A DNA stretch of 64,000 nucleotides from contig NZ_JAAAFX010000004.1 in NCBI RefSeq assembly GCF_019352895.1, forward strand, positions 248,001 to 312,000, in the 5' to 3' direction. Positions within the stretch are counted from its first letter, which is position 1, and every line of letters begins with the position of its first letter. The DNA is from Variovorax boronicumulans (GTDB lineage: Bacteria > Pseudomonadota > Gammaproteobacteria > Burkholderiales > Burkholderiaceae_C). Made by a program: the position numbers and the translations under genes. The notes beneath the pieces are model-generated. The model saw nothing but the letters and a program-made list of their open reading frames with translations, did no database searches and was not told the origin of the DNA. Positions 56,714 to 63,674 of this stretch are shown here, piece after piece.

Positions 56714-56743
56714 ATTATCCAGGCATTGCACCTCGGCTGGCAA
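56714..56743 (-). promoter_or_regulatory. Probable sigma-70 promoter of the riboswitch-dadA transcript
   Basis: Minus strand: TTGCCA (56743-56738), 18-base spacer, GATAAT (56719-56714). Transcription would begin near 56706, just before the first aptamer, which fits well. Confidence 0.65.
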
Positions 56744-56775
56744 CTGCGCGGGCTTCACATCGCGATCGGTGGGCC

Positions 56776-56801
56776 CAAAGAAAACGGCCCCGAAGGGCCG
56801 T
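56776..56801 (-). terminator. Rho-independent terminator of the HU gene
   Basis: Minus strand: ACGGCCC, TTCG tetraloop, GGGCCGT (56801-56784), followed by TTTCTTTGG. A UUCG-capped stem right after the HU stop is a typical terminator for this abundant transcript. Confidence 0.88.
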
Positions 56802-56825
56802 CGTCCATCATGCTGCGAACAGCAA

Positions 56826-57359
56826 TTACTTCTTGGCGGCAGCCTTCTTGGCCGGTGCCTTGGCGGGTGCAGCAGCGGCCTTGGCCGGAGCCTTGGCAGG
56901 TGCGGCAGCCTTCACCGGAGCCTTGGCAGGTGCCTTGGCCGGAGCGGCAGCAGCCTTCTTCGCCACGGGTGCGGCAGCAGGCTTGGCGGCCGGCTTCGCA
57001 GCGGGCTTGGCAGCCACGGCAGCCTTCTTGGGGGCGGCAGCCGGCTTCACGGCGGCGACCTTGTCGGCCTTGCGCTTGGCAGCCTTGGGGTCGATGGCGG
57101 CCTTGAAGGCAGCGCCCGGAACGAACTTCGGCACCTTCTGGGCGGCGATCTTGATCTTCGTGCCGGCTTGCGGGTTGAAGCCCGAACGTGCAGCGCGTGC
57201 GACTTGCTTGAAGGTGCCGAAGCCCACGATCTGGACCGGGTCGCCCTTCTTGACCGCGGCGACGATGGCACCGGTGATGGTCTCCAGGATGCGGGCCGCT
57301 TCGGCCTTGCTGGTGTTGTGGGCGGTGGCGATTTTCTCGACGAGTTCGATACGGTTCAC
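56826..57359 (-). CDS. HU-family nucleoid protein with Ala/Lys/Pro-rich tail
   Basis: 177 residues. Residues 1-90 are the HU/IHF fold (NRIELVEKIATAHNTSKAEAARIL, then VGFGTFKQVARAARSGFNPQAG with the DNA-contacting arm). Residues 95-177 are a low-complexity tail built from AAKPAA and APAKAP-like units, resembling histone H1 tails. Such HU-H1 fusions are common in Burkholderiales and compact DNA. The start is GTG at 57359 with AGGA seven bases upstream. The leader has a hairpin at 57381-57400. Confidence 0.93.
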   Translation of the reverse strand: MNRIELVEKIATAHNTSKAEAARILETITGAIVAAVKKGDPVQIVGFGTFKQVARAARSGFNPQAGTKIKIAAQKVPKFVPGAAFKAAIDPKAAKRKADKVAAVKPAAAPKKAAVAAKPAAKPAAKPAAAPVAKKAAAAPAKAPAKAPVKAAAPAKAPAKAAAAPAKAPAKKAAAKK

Positions 57360-57380
57360 TGAATTTTCCTAAGATGAGTT

Positions 57381-57400
57381 GGCCGTTTCTTTCAACGGCC
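57381..57400 (-). promoter_or_regulatory. Hairpin in the HU mRNA leader
   Basis: Perfect 7-bp stem GGCCGTT/AACGGCC with a 6-base loop, 22 bases before the GTG start. It is too far from the ribosome site to block it directly and has no T-run. Possible autoregulation or RNA stability element. Confidence 0.4.
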
Positions 57401-57538
57401 GCAAGGCCTGATACGGCTGCAATGCGGCGCGGAGTGTAGCCGGAGCCGCAGCAGTGCTGCCGAAATCGCCTTCCGAGCACCCTGCCCGGCACACCGGATA
57501 AAGGCCCCCTCCAGAAGCCCCATGGCCCGGCGACCCCT

Positions 57539-57784
57539 CTAGAAAGTACCCTCGCGCAGCAATGCGTCCAACGCGGCCTGCCGTTGCATGGCCTGTCGGT
57601 AAACCGCGTGCGCATCGGCGTCGAAGGCCGCGGCGCTGCGCGATGTCACCGTGACGCGGCTGTGCCGGTCGGTGGGCTGTCTGGGCTTCTCGGAGTTCCG
57701 CGTGCTGCTCGCGCGCGACGTGTCGCTCACGCACCCGCACGTCATCGACCGGGCCAACGACCTGGCCAACAAGCGGCGCGTCAA
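57539..57784 (-). CDS. Possible small hypothetical protein (strand uncertain)
   Basis: 81-residue frame ending DADAHAVYRQAMQRQAALDALLREGTF, whose last third reads like a real amphipathic helix. On the other strand a frame opened after the TAA at 57600 runs to TGA at 57797 with almost only G/C in third positions (from a possible GTG at 57651). Both frames share the same wobble positions, so codon use cannot decide between them. No good ribosome site was found for either. I recognise neither product. Confidence 0.3.
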   Translation of the reverse strand: MTRRLLARSLARSMTCGCVSDTSRASSTRNSEKPRQPTDRHSRVTVTSRSAAAFDADAHAVYRQAMQRQAALDALLREGTF

Positions 57785-57890
57785 GACCGTGCGCTGAGGC
57801 GCCCGGCCCGCGCTTCGAGGCTAGACTTCAGCGTGCAACCCGACGTTCGGATACCGAGCCGGCGTCAGCCCTTCTTCCGGAACCCAGACC

Positions 57891-58361
57891 ATGAGCAAAC
57901 CGCGTGCAGACGCCCCGAAGCCCGCCGCCAACCCGGTGCGTGCGCCGGGCCTGGGCTTCGTCGTCAGCACCCTGTCGCGGCGCATCGTCTGGGGGCTGGC
58001 GAAGAAGACCGCAGCGCACGGCGTGATGCCGGCGCAGTACCCGGTGTTGCGCTGCCTCAACGAACTCCAGGTGTCGACGCAGATCGAGCTGTCGCGGCTG
58101 TGCGGCATCGAGCAGCCGTCGATGGCCGTGACATTGAACCGAATGGAGAAAAGCGGCCTGATCGCACGCAAGACCGACGACAAGGACGCGCGCCGCAAGT
58201 TCGTGACGCTCACGCCGCACGGCGAGGCCATGCTCAAGCTCATGACGCTGCATGCGCACACGGTCTACGAGCAGGCGATCGAAGGCCTGAGCGATGAAGA
58301 GATCCAGAGCTTCCTGCGGGTCTGCGCCAGGATGACGCAGAACCTGGAGAACGGGCGCTGA
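57891..58361 (+). CDS. MarR family transcriptional regulator
   Basis: 156 residues with the MarR winged helix: PAQYPVLRCLNELQVSTQIELSRLCGIEQPSMAVTLNRMEKSGLI, wing DDKDARRKFVTLTPHG. It binds DNA as a dimer and usually responds to phenolic ligands. It is convergent with the Bug-LLM-hydrolase-reductase operon, so it may or may not control it. No clear palindrome was seen directly before it. Confidence 0.93.
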   Translation: MSKPRADAPKPAANPVRAPGLGFVVSTLSRRIVWGLAKKTAAHGVMPAQYPVLRCLNELQVSTQIELSRLCGIEQPSMAVTLNRMEKSGLIARKTDDKDARRKFVTLTPHGEAMLKLMTLHAHTVYEQAIEGLSDEEIQSFLRVCARMTQNLENGR

Positions 58362-58403
58362 GGCACGGGCACGGAGGACGGGCACTGAAGCCCGTGTCCA
58401 CGC

Positions 58404-59381
58404 CTAGTCGATCTTGATCTTCGCGTCCGTCACGACGCGGCGCCACTTGACCGACTCGTCGGCCAGGAACTTCTGCAGCGCCGCCGGCGTGCTGCCCGCC
58501 ACGTCGAGCCCCTGCGCCACGCCCTTGCGCCGCACCTCGGGGTCGTTGAGCACCTCGTTGACCTTCGTCGACAGCAGACGCACATCCTCCGCCTTCGTGC
58601 CCTTGGGCGCGAACAGCGCGATCCAGGTGACCGCGTCGTAGCTCGGGAAGCCCGACTCGGCGACCGTGGGCACCTCGGGCAGCGCGGCCGAACGCGCGGC
58701 GCCGGTGGTCGCCAGCGCCTTGATCCGGCCTGAGGCGATCAGCGGCAGCGAGGCCGTGAGGTCCATGAAGCCGAACTCGATGCGGCCACCGACGATGTCC
58801 TGCAACGCACCGGGCGTGCCCTTGTAGGGCACGTTCACGATGTCGATCCCGGCGACGCTCTTGAACATCTCGCCGGCCAGGTGGTGACTGGTGCCCACAC
58901 CGTTGGTCGCATACGAATAGCGGGCCGGCGCGGCGCGCGCACGGTCGACCATCTGCCTGAGCGTGCTCACGCCGGATTCCGGGCTGGCCACGATCACCAC
59001 CGGCGCCTGCGCGATCATCGAGATCGCGGCGAAGTCCTTCTCGGGCACGTAGTCGAGGTCGCGGTAGAGCGTCGGGTTGATCGCCAGCGCGCCGGTCACG
59101 CCGACCAGCAGCGTGTAGCCGTCATTGGCCGACTTCGCGACATGGCTGGTCGCGAGGTTGCCCGAGGCGCCCGGTCGGTTGTCGACGACGAAGGTCTGGC
59201 CGGTCTTGCCGCGCATCTGCTCGGCCAGCAGCCGCGCGATGAAATCGGCCGAGCCGCCCGGCGGGAACGGCAGCACCATCCGGACCGGCTTGTCCGGGTA
59301 GGTCTGCGCCCCCGCCGGCAGGACCAGCCCCATCGATGCCACCAAAGGCAGCATGGCAAGAATCTTCCAGCGTAAGCGCAC
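58404..59381 (-). CDS. Bug-family tripartite tricarboxylate transporter binding protein
   Basis: 325-residue periplasmic binding protein (TctC/Bug). Signal peptide with cleavage after LVLPAGAQ; mature start TYPDKPVRMVLPFPPGG, then VVDNRPGASGN, and YKGTPGALQDIVGG, all family signatures. It captures a small carboxylate. The start is GTG at 59381, with AGGAGA six bases upstream; no ATG fits as well. TctA/TctB membrane genes are absent, as is common for Bug proteins. It is the last gene of the operon and is likely to deliver or sense its substrate. Confidence 0.94.
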   Translation of the reverse strand: MRLRWKILAMLPLVASMGLVLPAGAQTYPDKPVRMVLPFPPGGSADFIARLLAEQMRGKTGQTFVVDNRPGASGNLATSHVAKSANDGYTLLVGVTGALAINPTLYRDLDYVPEKDFAAISMIAQAPVVIVASPESGVSTLRQMVDRARAAPARYSYATNGVGTSHHLAGEMFKSVAGIDIVNVPYKGTPGALQDIVGGRIEFGFMDLTASLPLIASGRIKALATTGAARSAALPEVPTVAESGFPSYDAVTWIALFAPKGTKAEDVRLLSTKVNEVLNDPEVRRKGVAQGLDVAGSTPAALQKFLADESVKWRRVVTDAKIKID

Positions 59382-59422
59382 GGTGTGTCTCCTGTGGTCT
59401 TCCTGAATCAACCGCCGCCGGC

Positions 59423-60592
59423 TCAGGCGGCTGCGGTGGTCGCGGGCGCCGCAGCGACGTCGCGGAAATGCGGAATGATCTCCTGGGCGATCGCCGCCAT
59501 GTTGGCACGGGTCATGTCGTCGGGCAACGTCCCGAACTGGGTCTTGGTCAGCACGGTGCCGAAGCCGGCCTTGGCCTCGTACTCGGCGAGCTTCTCGCGC
59601 ACGGTCGACGGGCTGCCGACGATCACCACGCCGGCCTTCATCAGGTCCTCGATGGTCTGCGGCTTCTTGTTGAAGCCGCCGGCGCGCGTGGCCTTGATGC
59701 GCTTCATGGCCTCGATGTTGGTGTAGCCCGGCGGCAGCAGCATCTCCATCGGCATCTTGAGCAGCGTGCCGACCAGCGCCTCCAGGTGCGGACGCGCCTC
59801 GCGGATCGCCTGCTCGTCGGTCTCTGCCACGTAGATGCAGTTCGACCATGCGAGCTGCTCGTTGCTGGCCTCGTAGCCCGCCTTGCGCGCCTGCTCACGG
59901 TACATGTCGAAGAACTTGGCGACGGTGTCGATCGGGCTCAGCGTTTGGCAGTAGGTGTAGCGCAGGCGCGCGGCCCATTCGATGGTGCTGCTCGAGCCCT
60001 GCGAGGGCACCCAAACCGGCGGGTGCGGATTCTGGTAGGGCCGCGGCCAGGTGTTGACGTACTTGAACTGGTAGTACTTGCCGTGGTACGAGAACGGGCC
60101 CGGCTCTGTCCAGGCCCGGATGATCAGGTCGTGCGCCTCGGCGAAGCGCGCCTGCGATTCGGCCGGGTTGATGCCCATCGCGTGGTATTCGGCGCCGATG
60201 CCGCGCACGAAACCAGCGATGAAGCGTCCGCGCGTCAGGTTGTCGAGCATCGCGAATTCCTCGGCCACGCTCAAGGGGTTGTTGAGCAGGGGCAGCGCGC
60301 GCCCGAGGATCGCGATCTTCGCCCGCTTCACGCTGCGCGCCAGCGCGCCGGCCAGCACGCCCGGCGTCGGCATCAGGCCGTAGGCAGTCTGGTGGTGCTC
60401 GTTGAGGCAGACGCCGTCGAAGCCCAGGCGATCCGCGTACTCCATCTGGTCGAGGTACTCGTGGTAGAGCTCGGCGCCCAGTTCGGGATCGAAGTTGCTG
60501 TTCGAGAAGGTCACCCAGGCCGACTGGTTGCGCTCGATGGCCGCCAGATCGACATGGCGGTAAGGCATCAGGTGGAAGTTGAAGAATTTCAT
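59423..60592 (-). CDS. LLM class flavin-dependent monooxygenase
   Basis: 389-residue bacterial luciferase-like monooxygenase that uses reduced FMN from a partner reductase. KFFNFHLMPYRHVD opens the barrel; GFDGVCLNEHHQTAYGLMPTP is the flavin-site signature; DNLTRGRFIAGFVRGIG follows. The FMN reductase gene two genes upstream in the operon is the probable partner. Together with the hydrolase between them the set recalls Rut-type ring or amide cleavage. The start overlaps the hydrolase stop (ATGA). Confidence 0.92.
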   Translation of the reverse strand: MKFFNFHLMPYRHVDLAAIERNQSAWVTFSNSNFDPELGAELYHEYLDQMEYADRLGFDGVCLNEHHQTAYGLMPTPGVLAGALARSVKRAKIAILGRALPLLNNPLSVAEEFAMLDNLTRGRFIAGFVRGIGAEYHAMGINPAESQARFAEAHDLIIRAWTEPGPFSYHGKYYQFKYVNTWPRPYQNPHPPVWVPSQGSSSTIEWAARLRYTYCQTLSPIDTVAKFFDMYREQARKAGYEASNEQLAWSNCIYVAETDEQAIREARPHLEALVGTLLKMPMEMLLPPGYTNIEAMKRIKATRAGGFNKKPQTIEDLMKAGVVIVGSPSTVREKLAEYEAKAGFGTVLTKTQFGTLPDDMTRANMAAIAQEIIPHFRDVAAAPATTAAA

Positions 60593-61332
60593 GCGTGGCT
60601 CCGTGCAGAGGATGTGAACTGGGCGATGGCAGCGGCGAGTTCGGTCGGCTTCTCGGTCTGCGGTGCGTGGCCACAGTCGGCCAGCGTGACGAGCTTCGCG
60701 CCGCGGATCTGCGCGCACCAGGCTTCGCCATAGGCCAGCGGCAGGATGCGGTCCTGCGCACCCCAGACCACCTGCGTCGGCACGCCGATGCGATGCAGCC
60801 ACTTGGCCATGTGCGGATCGTGGCCGCGCGGCTGCCAGGTCAGGCGCGCCGTGATCTCCTTGTTCTTGATCGCGACCTCATCCTGCTCGCCGGTGCGCGG
60901 CGCCTGCGCCAGGCGCTCGGCCAGCGCGGCGCTGTGGAAGGAGTCGACGATCAGCTGTTCGTCGGTGCGCAGGAACACGTCGACCACCGGCACGCCCTCT
61001 ACATGGATGCCGAGCGCGCTGACCAGCGTGAGCGAAGCCAGCGCCGCGCTCTGGCGCACCGCCATCTCGGCGGCGATCCAGCCCCCCAGGTCGACGCCGA
61101 CCAGGTGCACGTTCTTCAGCGCCTGCTGCTCGATGAACTCGAGGTAGAAGTTCGCCAGGTCGGCCACGTTGTCGAGCCAAGCCGGCACGGCCGAGCCGCC
61201 GAAGCCGGGGTGCACCGGCAACAGGCAATTCGCGTGGAGCGACAGCGCTTCCCGCAGCGCGGCCAGGCTCTCGCTGCCGTCGGAGCCGTGCAACAGCAGC
61301 ACGGTCGGGGTGGTGGGGGATGGGTGGCTCAT
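60589..61332 (-). CDS. Alpha/beta hydrolase with Asp at the nucleophile position
   Basis: 247 residues. The strand-helix elbow reads VHLVGVDLGGWIA, with Asp81 where esterases have Ser. Acid (WGAQDRILP) and His (ADCGHAPQTEKP, His222) are in place. An Asp nucleophile is the rule in epoxide hydrolases and haloacid/haloalkane dehalogenases, but their usual Trp after it (HDWG) is missing. The oxyanion region is LLLHGSDGS. It is coupled by 4 bases to the LLM monooxygenase gene and probably processes that enzyme's product. Confidence 0.88.
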   Translation of the reverse strand: MSHPSPTTPTVLLLHGSDGSESLAALREALSLHANCLLPVHPGFGGSAVPAWLDNVADLANFYLEFIEQQALKNVHLVGVDLGGWIAAEMAVRQSAALASLTLVSALGIHVEGVPVVDVFLRTDEQLIVDSFHSAALAERLAQAPRTGEQDEVAIKNKEITARLTWQPRGHDPHMAKWLHRIGVPTQVVWGAQDRILPLAYGEAWCAQIRGAKLVTLADCGHAPQTEKPTELAAAIAQFTSSARSHA

Positions 61333-61358
61333 GGGTTTTGCTCCTCGTTGCGATTGAT

Positions 61359-61940
61359 TCAAAGCATCGGCTCGGCGTGTTCGGCGCGCTGCAACATGGC
61401 GAACTCGACGACTTCGTGCGCCATCGTCGACAGTTGCGCGTCGACCTGCGGCAGCAGGCAGCGGCCGTCGAGCGCGAATGCGGGCTCGTTGCCGGCCACG
61501 CAGACGCCCAGCGGCGTGGGCCAGCCGCGCAGCGCATGCACCACGTCGCGCATCGCGCTCAGCGTCATGACCGCGGCCTGCCAGCCGTTGGCGGTCGCGA
61601 TGCAGCCGACCGCGCGGCCGCTCAGGTAGGGACGGTCGTCGTCGCGCATGTGCTCGGTGTGGTCCAGCACGTTCTTGATCACACCCGACATGCCGCCGTG
61701 GTAGCCCGGCGAGCCGATCAGCACGCCGTCGGCGCGGCGCAACTCGTGCAGCAGGCGCTCGACCGCGGGCGTGCGCACCGGGTTGTGGGGCGCGTACAGC
61801 GGCAGGTCGAGGTCGGCGCCGCACAACAGCACGCCGTCGGCATCGATGGACGCCAGCGCATGGCGCAACGCCCGCTCGGTGGAAGAGCCCTGGCGTGTGG
61901 TGCCGCCGATGGCGACGATGTAGGGACGGCTTGTTCTCAT
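61359..61940 (-). CDS. NAD(P)H-dependent FMN reductase
   Basis: 193-residue flavodoxin-like reductase of the SsuE type. VAIGGTTRQGSSTERAL is the phosphate loop and GVLIGSPGYHGGMSGVIKNVLDH the flavin contact. It supplies reduced FMN to the LLM monooxygenase in the same operon. ATG at 61940 has AAGGAG ten bases upstream and is the start of the operon; the in-frame codon at 62000 overlaps the operator. Confidence 0.92.
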   Translation of the reverse strand: MRTSRPYIVAIGGTTRQGSSTERALRHALASIDADGVLLCGADLDLPLYAPHNPVRTPAVERLLHELRRADGVLIGSPGYHGGMSGVIKNVLDHTEHMRDDDRPYLSGRAVGCIATANGWQAAVMTLSAMRDVVHALRGWPTPLGVCVAGNEPAFALDGRCLLPQVDAQLSTMAHEVVEFAMLQRAEHAEPML

Positions 61941-61996
61941 GTGCAGGTCTCCTTGCAGCCCGCCCGGCCGATGGATTCGGCCTGGGATCTGGAAAT

Positions 61997-62019
61997 ACAT
62001 AGATGTCTATGTTTATAAT
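61997..62019. promoter_or_regulatory. Operator palindrome and -10 box between the divergent catabolic units
   Basis: ACATAGA-TG-TCTATGT at 61997-62012 is a 7+7 bp palindrome. TATAAT at 62014-62019 follows directly and fits a rightward -10 for the esterase gene. The region is AT-rich against its surroundings. A MarR dimer is a plausible binder, which would repress both directions. Confidence 0.6.
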
Positions 62020-62071
62020 TTAAACCGATGTTCTCGAACGCTGTCAAGAGAAGTCCACCGGGGGTTCCACC

Positions 62072-62989
62072 ATGAACGAACGCGCTTTCCGAAGACAAGA
62101 ACTCAGGGCCATCGGGCGCGCCCTGACGCCCGAGGCCGTGGCCGCCAGCGAGGCGCTGTGGGCCGACGCCGCGCTGCGCGCGGTGCGTGCCGACACCAAG
62201 GTGCGGCGCGACCTCGCCTATGGCGAGCATGCCCGGCACCGGCTCGATCTGTTCCTGCCGCCAGGGACAGGCGGCACGGCGCCGCCCGCGGTGTTCCTCT
62301 TCGTGCACGGCGGCGGCTTCACCGACGGCGACAAGCACCGCGCGGGCAGCCACCTGTACGACAACGTGGGCCACTGGGCCGCGGCCCGCGGACTGGCCGC
62401 CGTCAACATCAACTACCGGCTGGCCCCCGAGCACGGCTGGCCCTCGGCCGCCGAGGACATCGCACGCGCCATCGACTGGCTCGGCGCGCAGGCGCAGGCA
62501 CTGGGCCTCGACGCCTCGCGCATCGTGCTCGCGGGCCACTCGGCCGGCGCGGCGCATGTGGCCGGCTACATTGCACACCGCGGCCGGCATAGCGCCGGCT
62601 ACCGGCGCCTGCGCGGCGCGGTGCTGCTCTCGGGCATCTACGACATTCCCGCGATGGGCTCGCGCCCATCGGTGCAGGCCTACTACGGCGGCGACCCGGC
62701 CCACCATGCGGCGCGCTCCTCGGCGGATGGCCTGGCCGAGGCCGAGCTGCCACTGCTGCTGACCGTGGCCGAGGAAGACCCCGACGGTTTCCATGCACAG
62801 GCGCTCACGCTGCTGCGGCACATCGAGGCGCGCCGCAAGCGCCTGCCGGCGTTCTGCCTGGTGCCGGACCACAACCACTTCACGCAGGTGTTCCATCTGG
62901 GCAGCGACGACAGCTTGCTTGCCCACTTTCTTGCACTCTTCCTCGAGGCGAATCTCGGCGCTTTCACAGACGTAGGAGCGCGTCCCTGA
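62072..62989 (+). CDS. HSL-type alpha/beta hydrolase (esterase)
   Basis: 305 residues of the hormone-sensitive-lipase-like group. Oxyanion motif FVHGGGFTDGD, nucleophile Ser in LAGHSAGAAHVAGY, acid in VAEEDPDGFH, and His in PDHNHFTQ. It hydrolyses esters or amides of small acids (similar to kynurenine formamidase and carbamoyl esterases). It is divergent from the FMN reductase operon across a common palindrome and probably belongs to the same pathway. Confidence 0.92.
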   Translation: MNERAFRRQELRAIGRALTPEAVAASEALWADAALRAVRADTKVRRDLAYGEHARHRLDLFLPPGTGGTAPPAVFLFVHGGGFTDGDKHRAGSHLYDNVGHWAAARGLAAVNINYRLAPEHGWPSAAEDIARAIDWLGAQAQALGLDASRIVLAGHSAGAAHVAGYIAHRGRHSAGYRRLRGAVLLSGIYDIPAMGSRPSVQAYYGGDPAHHAARSSADGLAEAELPLLLTVAEEDPDGFHAQALTLLRHIEARRKRLPAFCLVPDHNHFTQVFHLGSDDSLLAHFLALFLEANLGAFTDVGARP

Positions 62990-63082
62990 TGCACTCTTCT
63001 TCATGTTTCCCGATGTGGCCGCGCATCTGGCTTCTGGCAGACTCCGTTGTTCCAAAGCGGCGGCGAAAGCACAGACATCCTC

Positions 63083-63583
63083 ATGAAGAAAAGATCGCAA
63101 GTCATCGCAGATCTGCTGGAGAAACCCGGCCACCTGATCCGCCGCGCACACCAGATGTCGGTGGCGATCTTCGAAACCAAGGCAGCCCCCTTCTCCATTA
63201 CCGCGCCGCAGCACGTGGTGATGACGGCGCTGTTCAAGCATCCTGGTATAGACCAGGTCACGCTGGCCGGACTGGTCGCGCTCGACAAGGTCACGACTGG
63301 CAGCATCGTCACCCGGCTGGTCGGGCGCGGCCTGGTGCGGCGCGAGCAATCCGCCCAGGACGGGCGTGCGCGCGCCCTCTTCCTGAGCGAGGAAGGCATG
63401 GCCCTGCTGGTCGAGATGCAGCAGACCGTGCGGCAGGCGCAGAAGACGCTGCTCGCGCGGCTCACGCCGGCCGAGCAGAAGACCCTGATGAATCTGCTGC
63501 GCCAGATGATGGGCGTGGAAGAAGACCTGAGCCCGCTGGCTCGGCCCAAAAAGGGAGTGCACGCACGACCTTCCGTCAAGTAA
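63083..63583 (+). CDS. MarR family transcriptional regulator
   Basis: 166 residues. QHVVMTALFKHPGIDQVTLAGLVALDKVTTGSIVTRLVGRGLV forms the helix-turn-helix, with the wing in SAQDGRARALFLSEEG. It is the most likely regulator of the surrounding catabolic genes: it lies downstream of the esterase gene and directly before a peptide-type binding protein gene whose leader carries AATTG palindromes. ATG at 63083 is used; an upstream in-frame ATG at 63047 lacks a ribosome site. Confidence 0.92.
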   Translation: MKKRSQVIADLLEKPGHLIRRAHQMSVAIFETKAAPFSITAPQHVVMTALFKHPGIDQVTLAGLVALDKVTTGSIVTRLVGRGLVRREQSAQDGRARALFLSEEGMALLVEMQQTVRQAQKTLLARLTPAEQKTLMNLLRQMMGVEEDLSPLARPKKGVHARPSVK

Positions 63584-63625
63584 GTATCGGCTGCCTTGAC
63601 AGCCGATGAAGGGTTCACTACGCTT

Positions 63626-63651
63626 CAATTAGTAATTGCACTTACCAATTG
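63626..63651. promoter_or_regulatory. AATTG palindromes, probable MarR operator
   Basis: CAATTA-G-TAATTG (63626-63638) is perfect, and a second CAATTG (63646-63651) sits in the imperfect palindrome TTACCAATTGATTAA. Their centres are 16-17 bp apart. The site is 24 bases before the binding-protein start codon, inside the likely promoter. Confidence 0.6.
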
Positions 63652-63674
63652 ATTAAACCCGAAGAGGAGACAAC

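Noticed and set aside
56860..57060. Repetitive DNA that could be taken for a tandem repeat or CRISPR-like array
   Set aside because: The repeats are irregular and are explained by the Ala/Lys/Pro tail of the HU protein.
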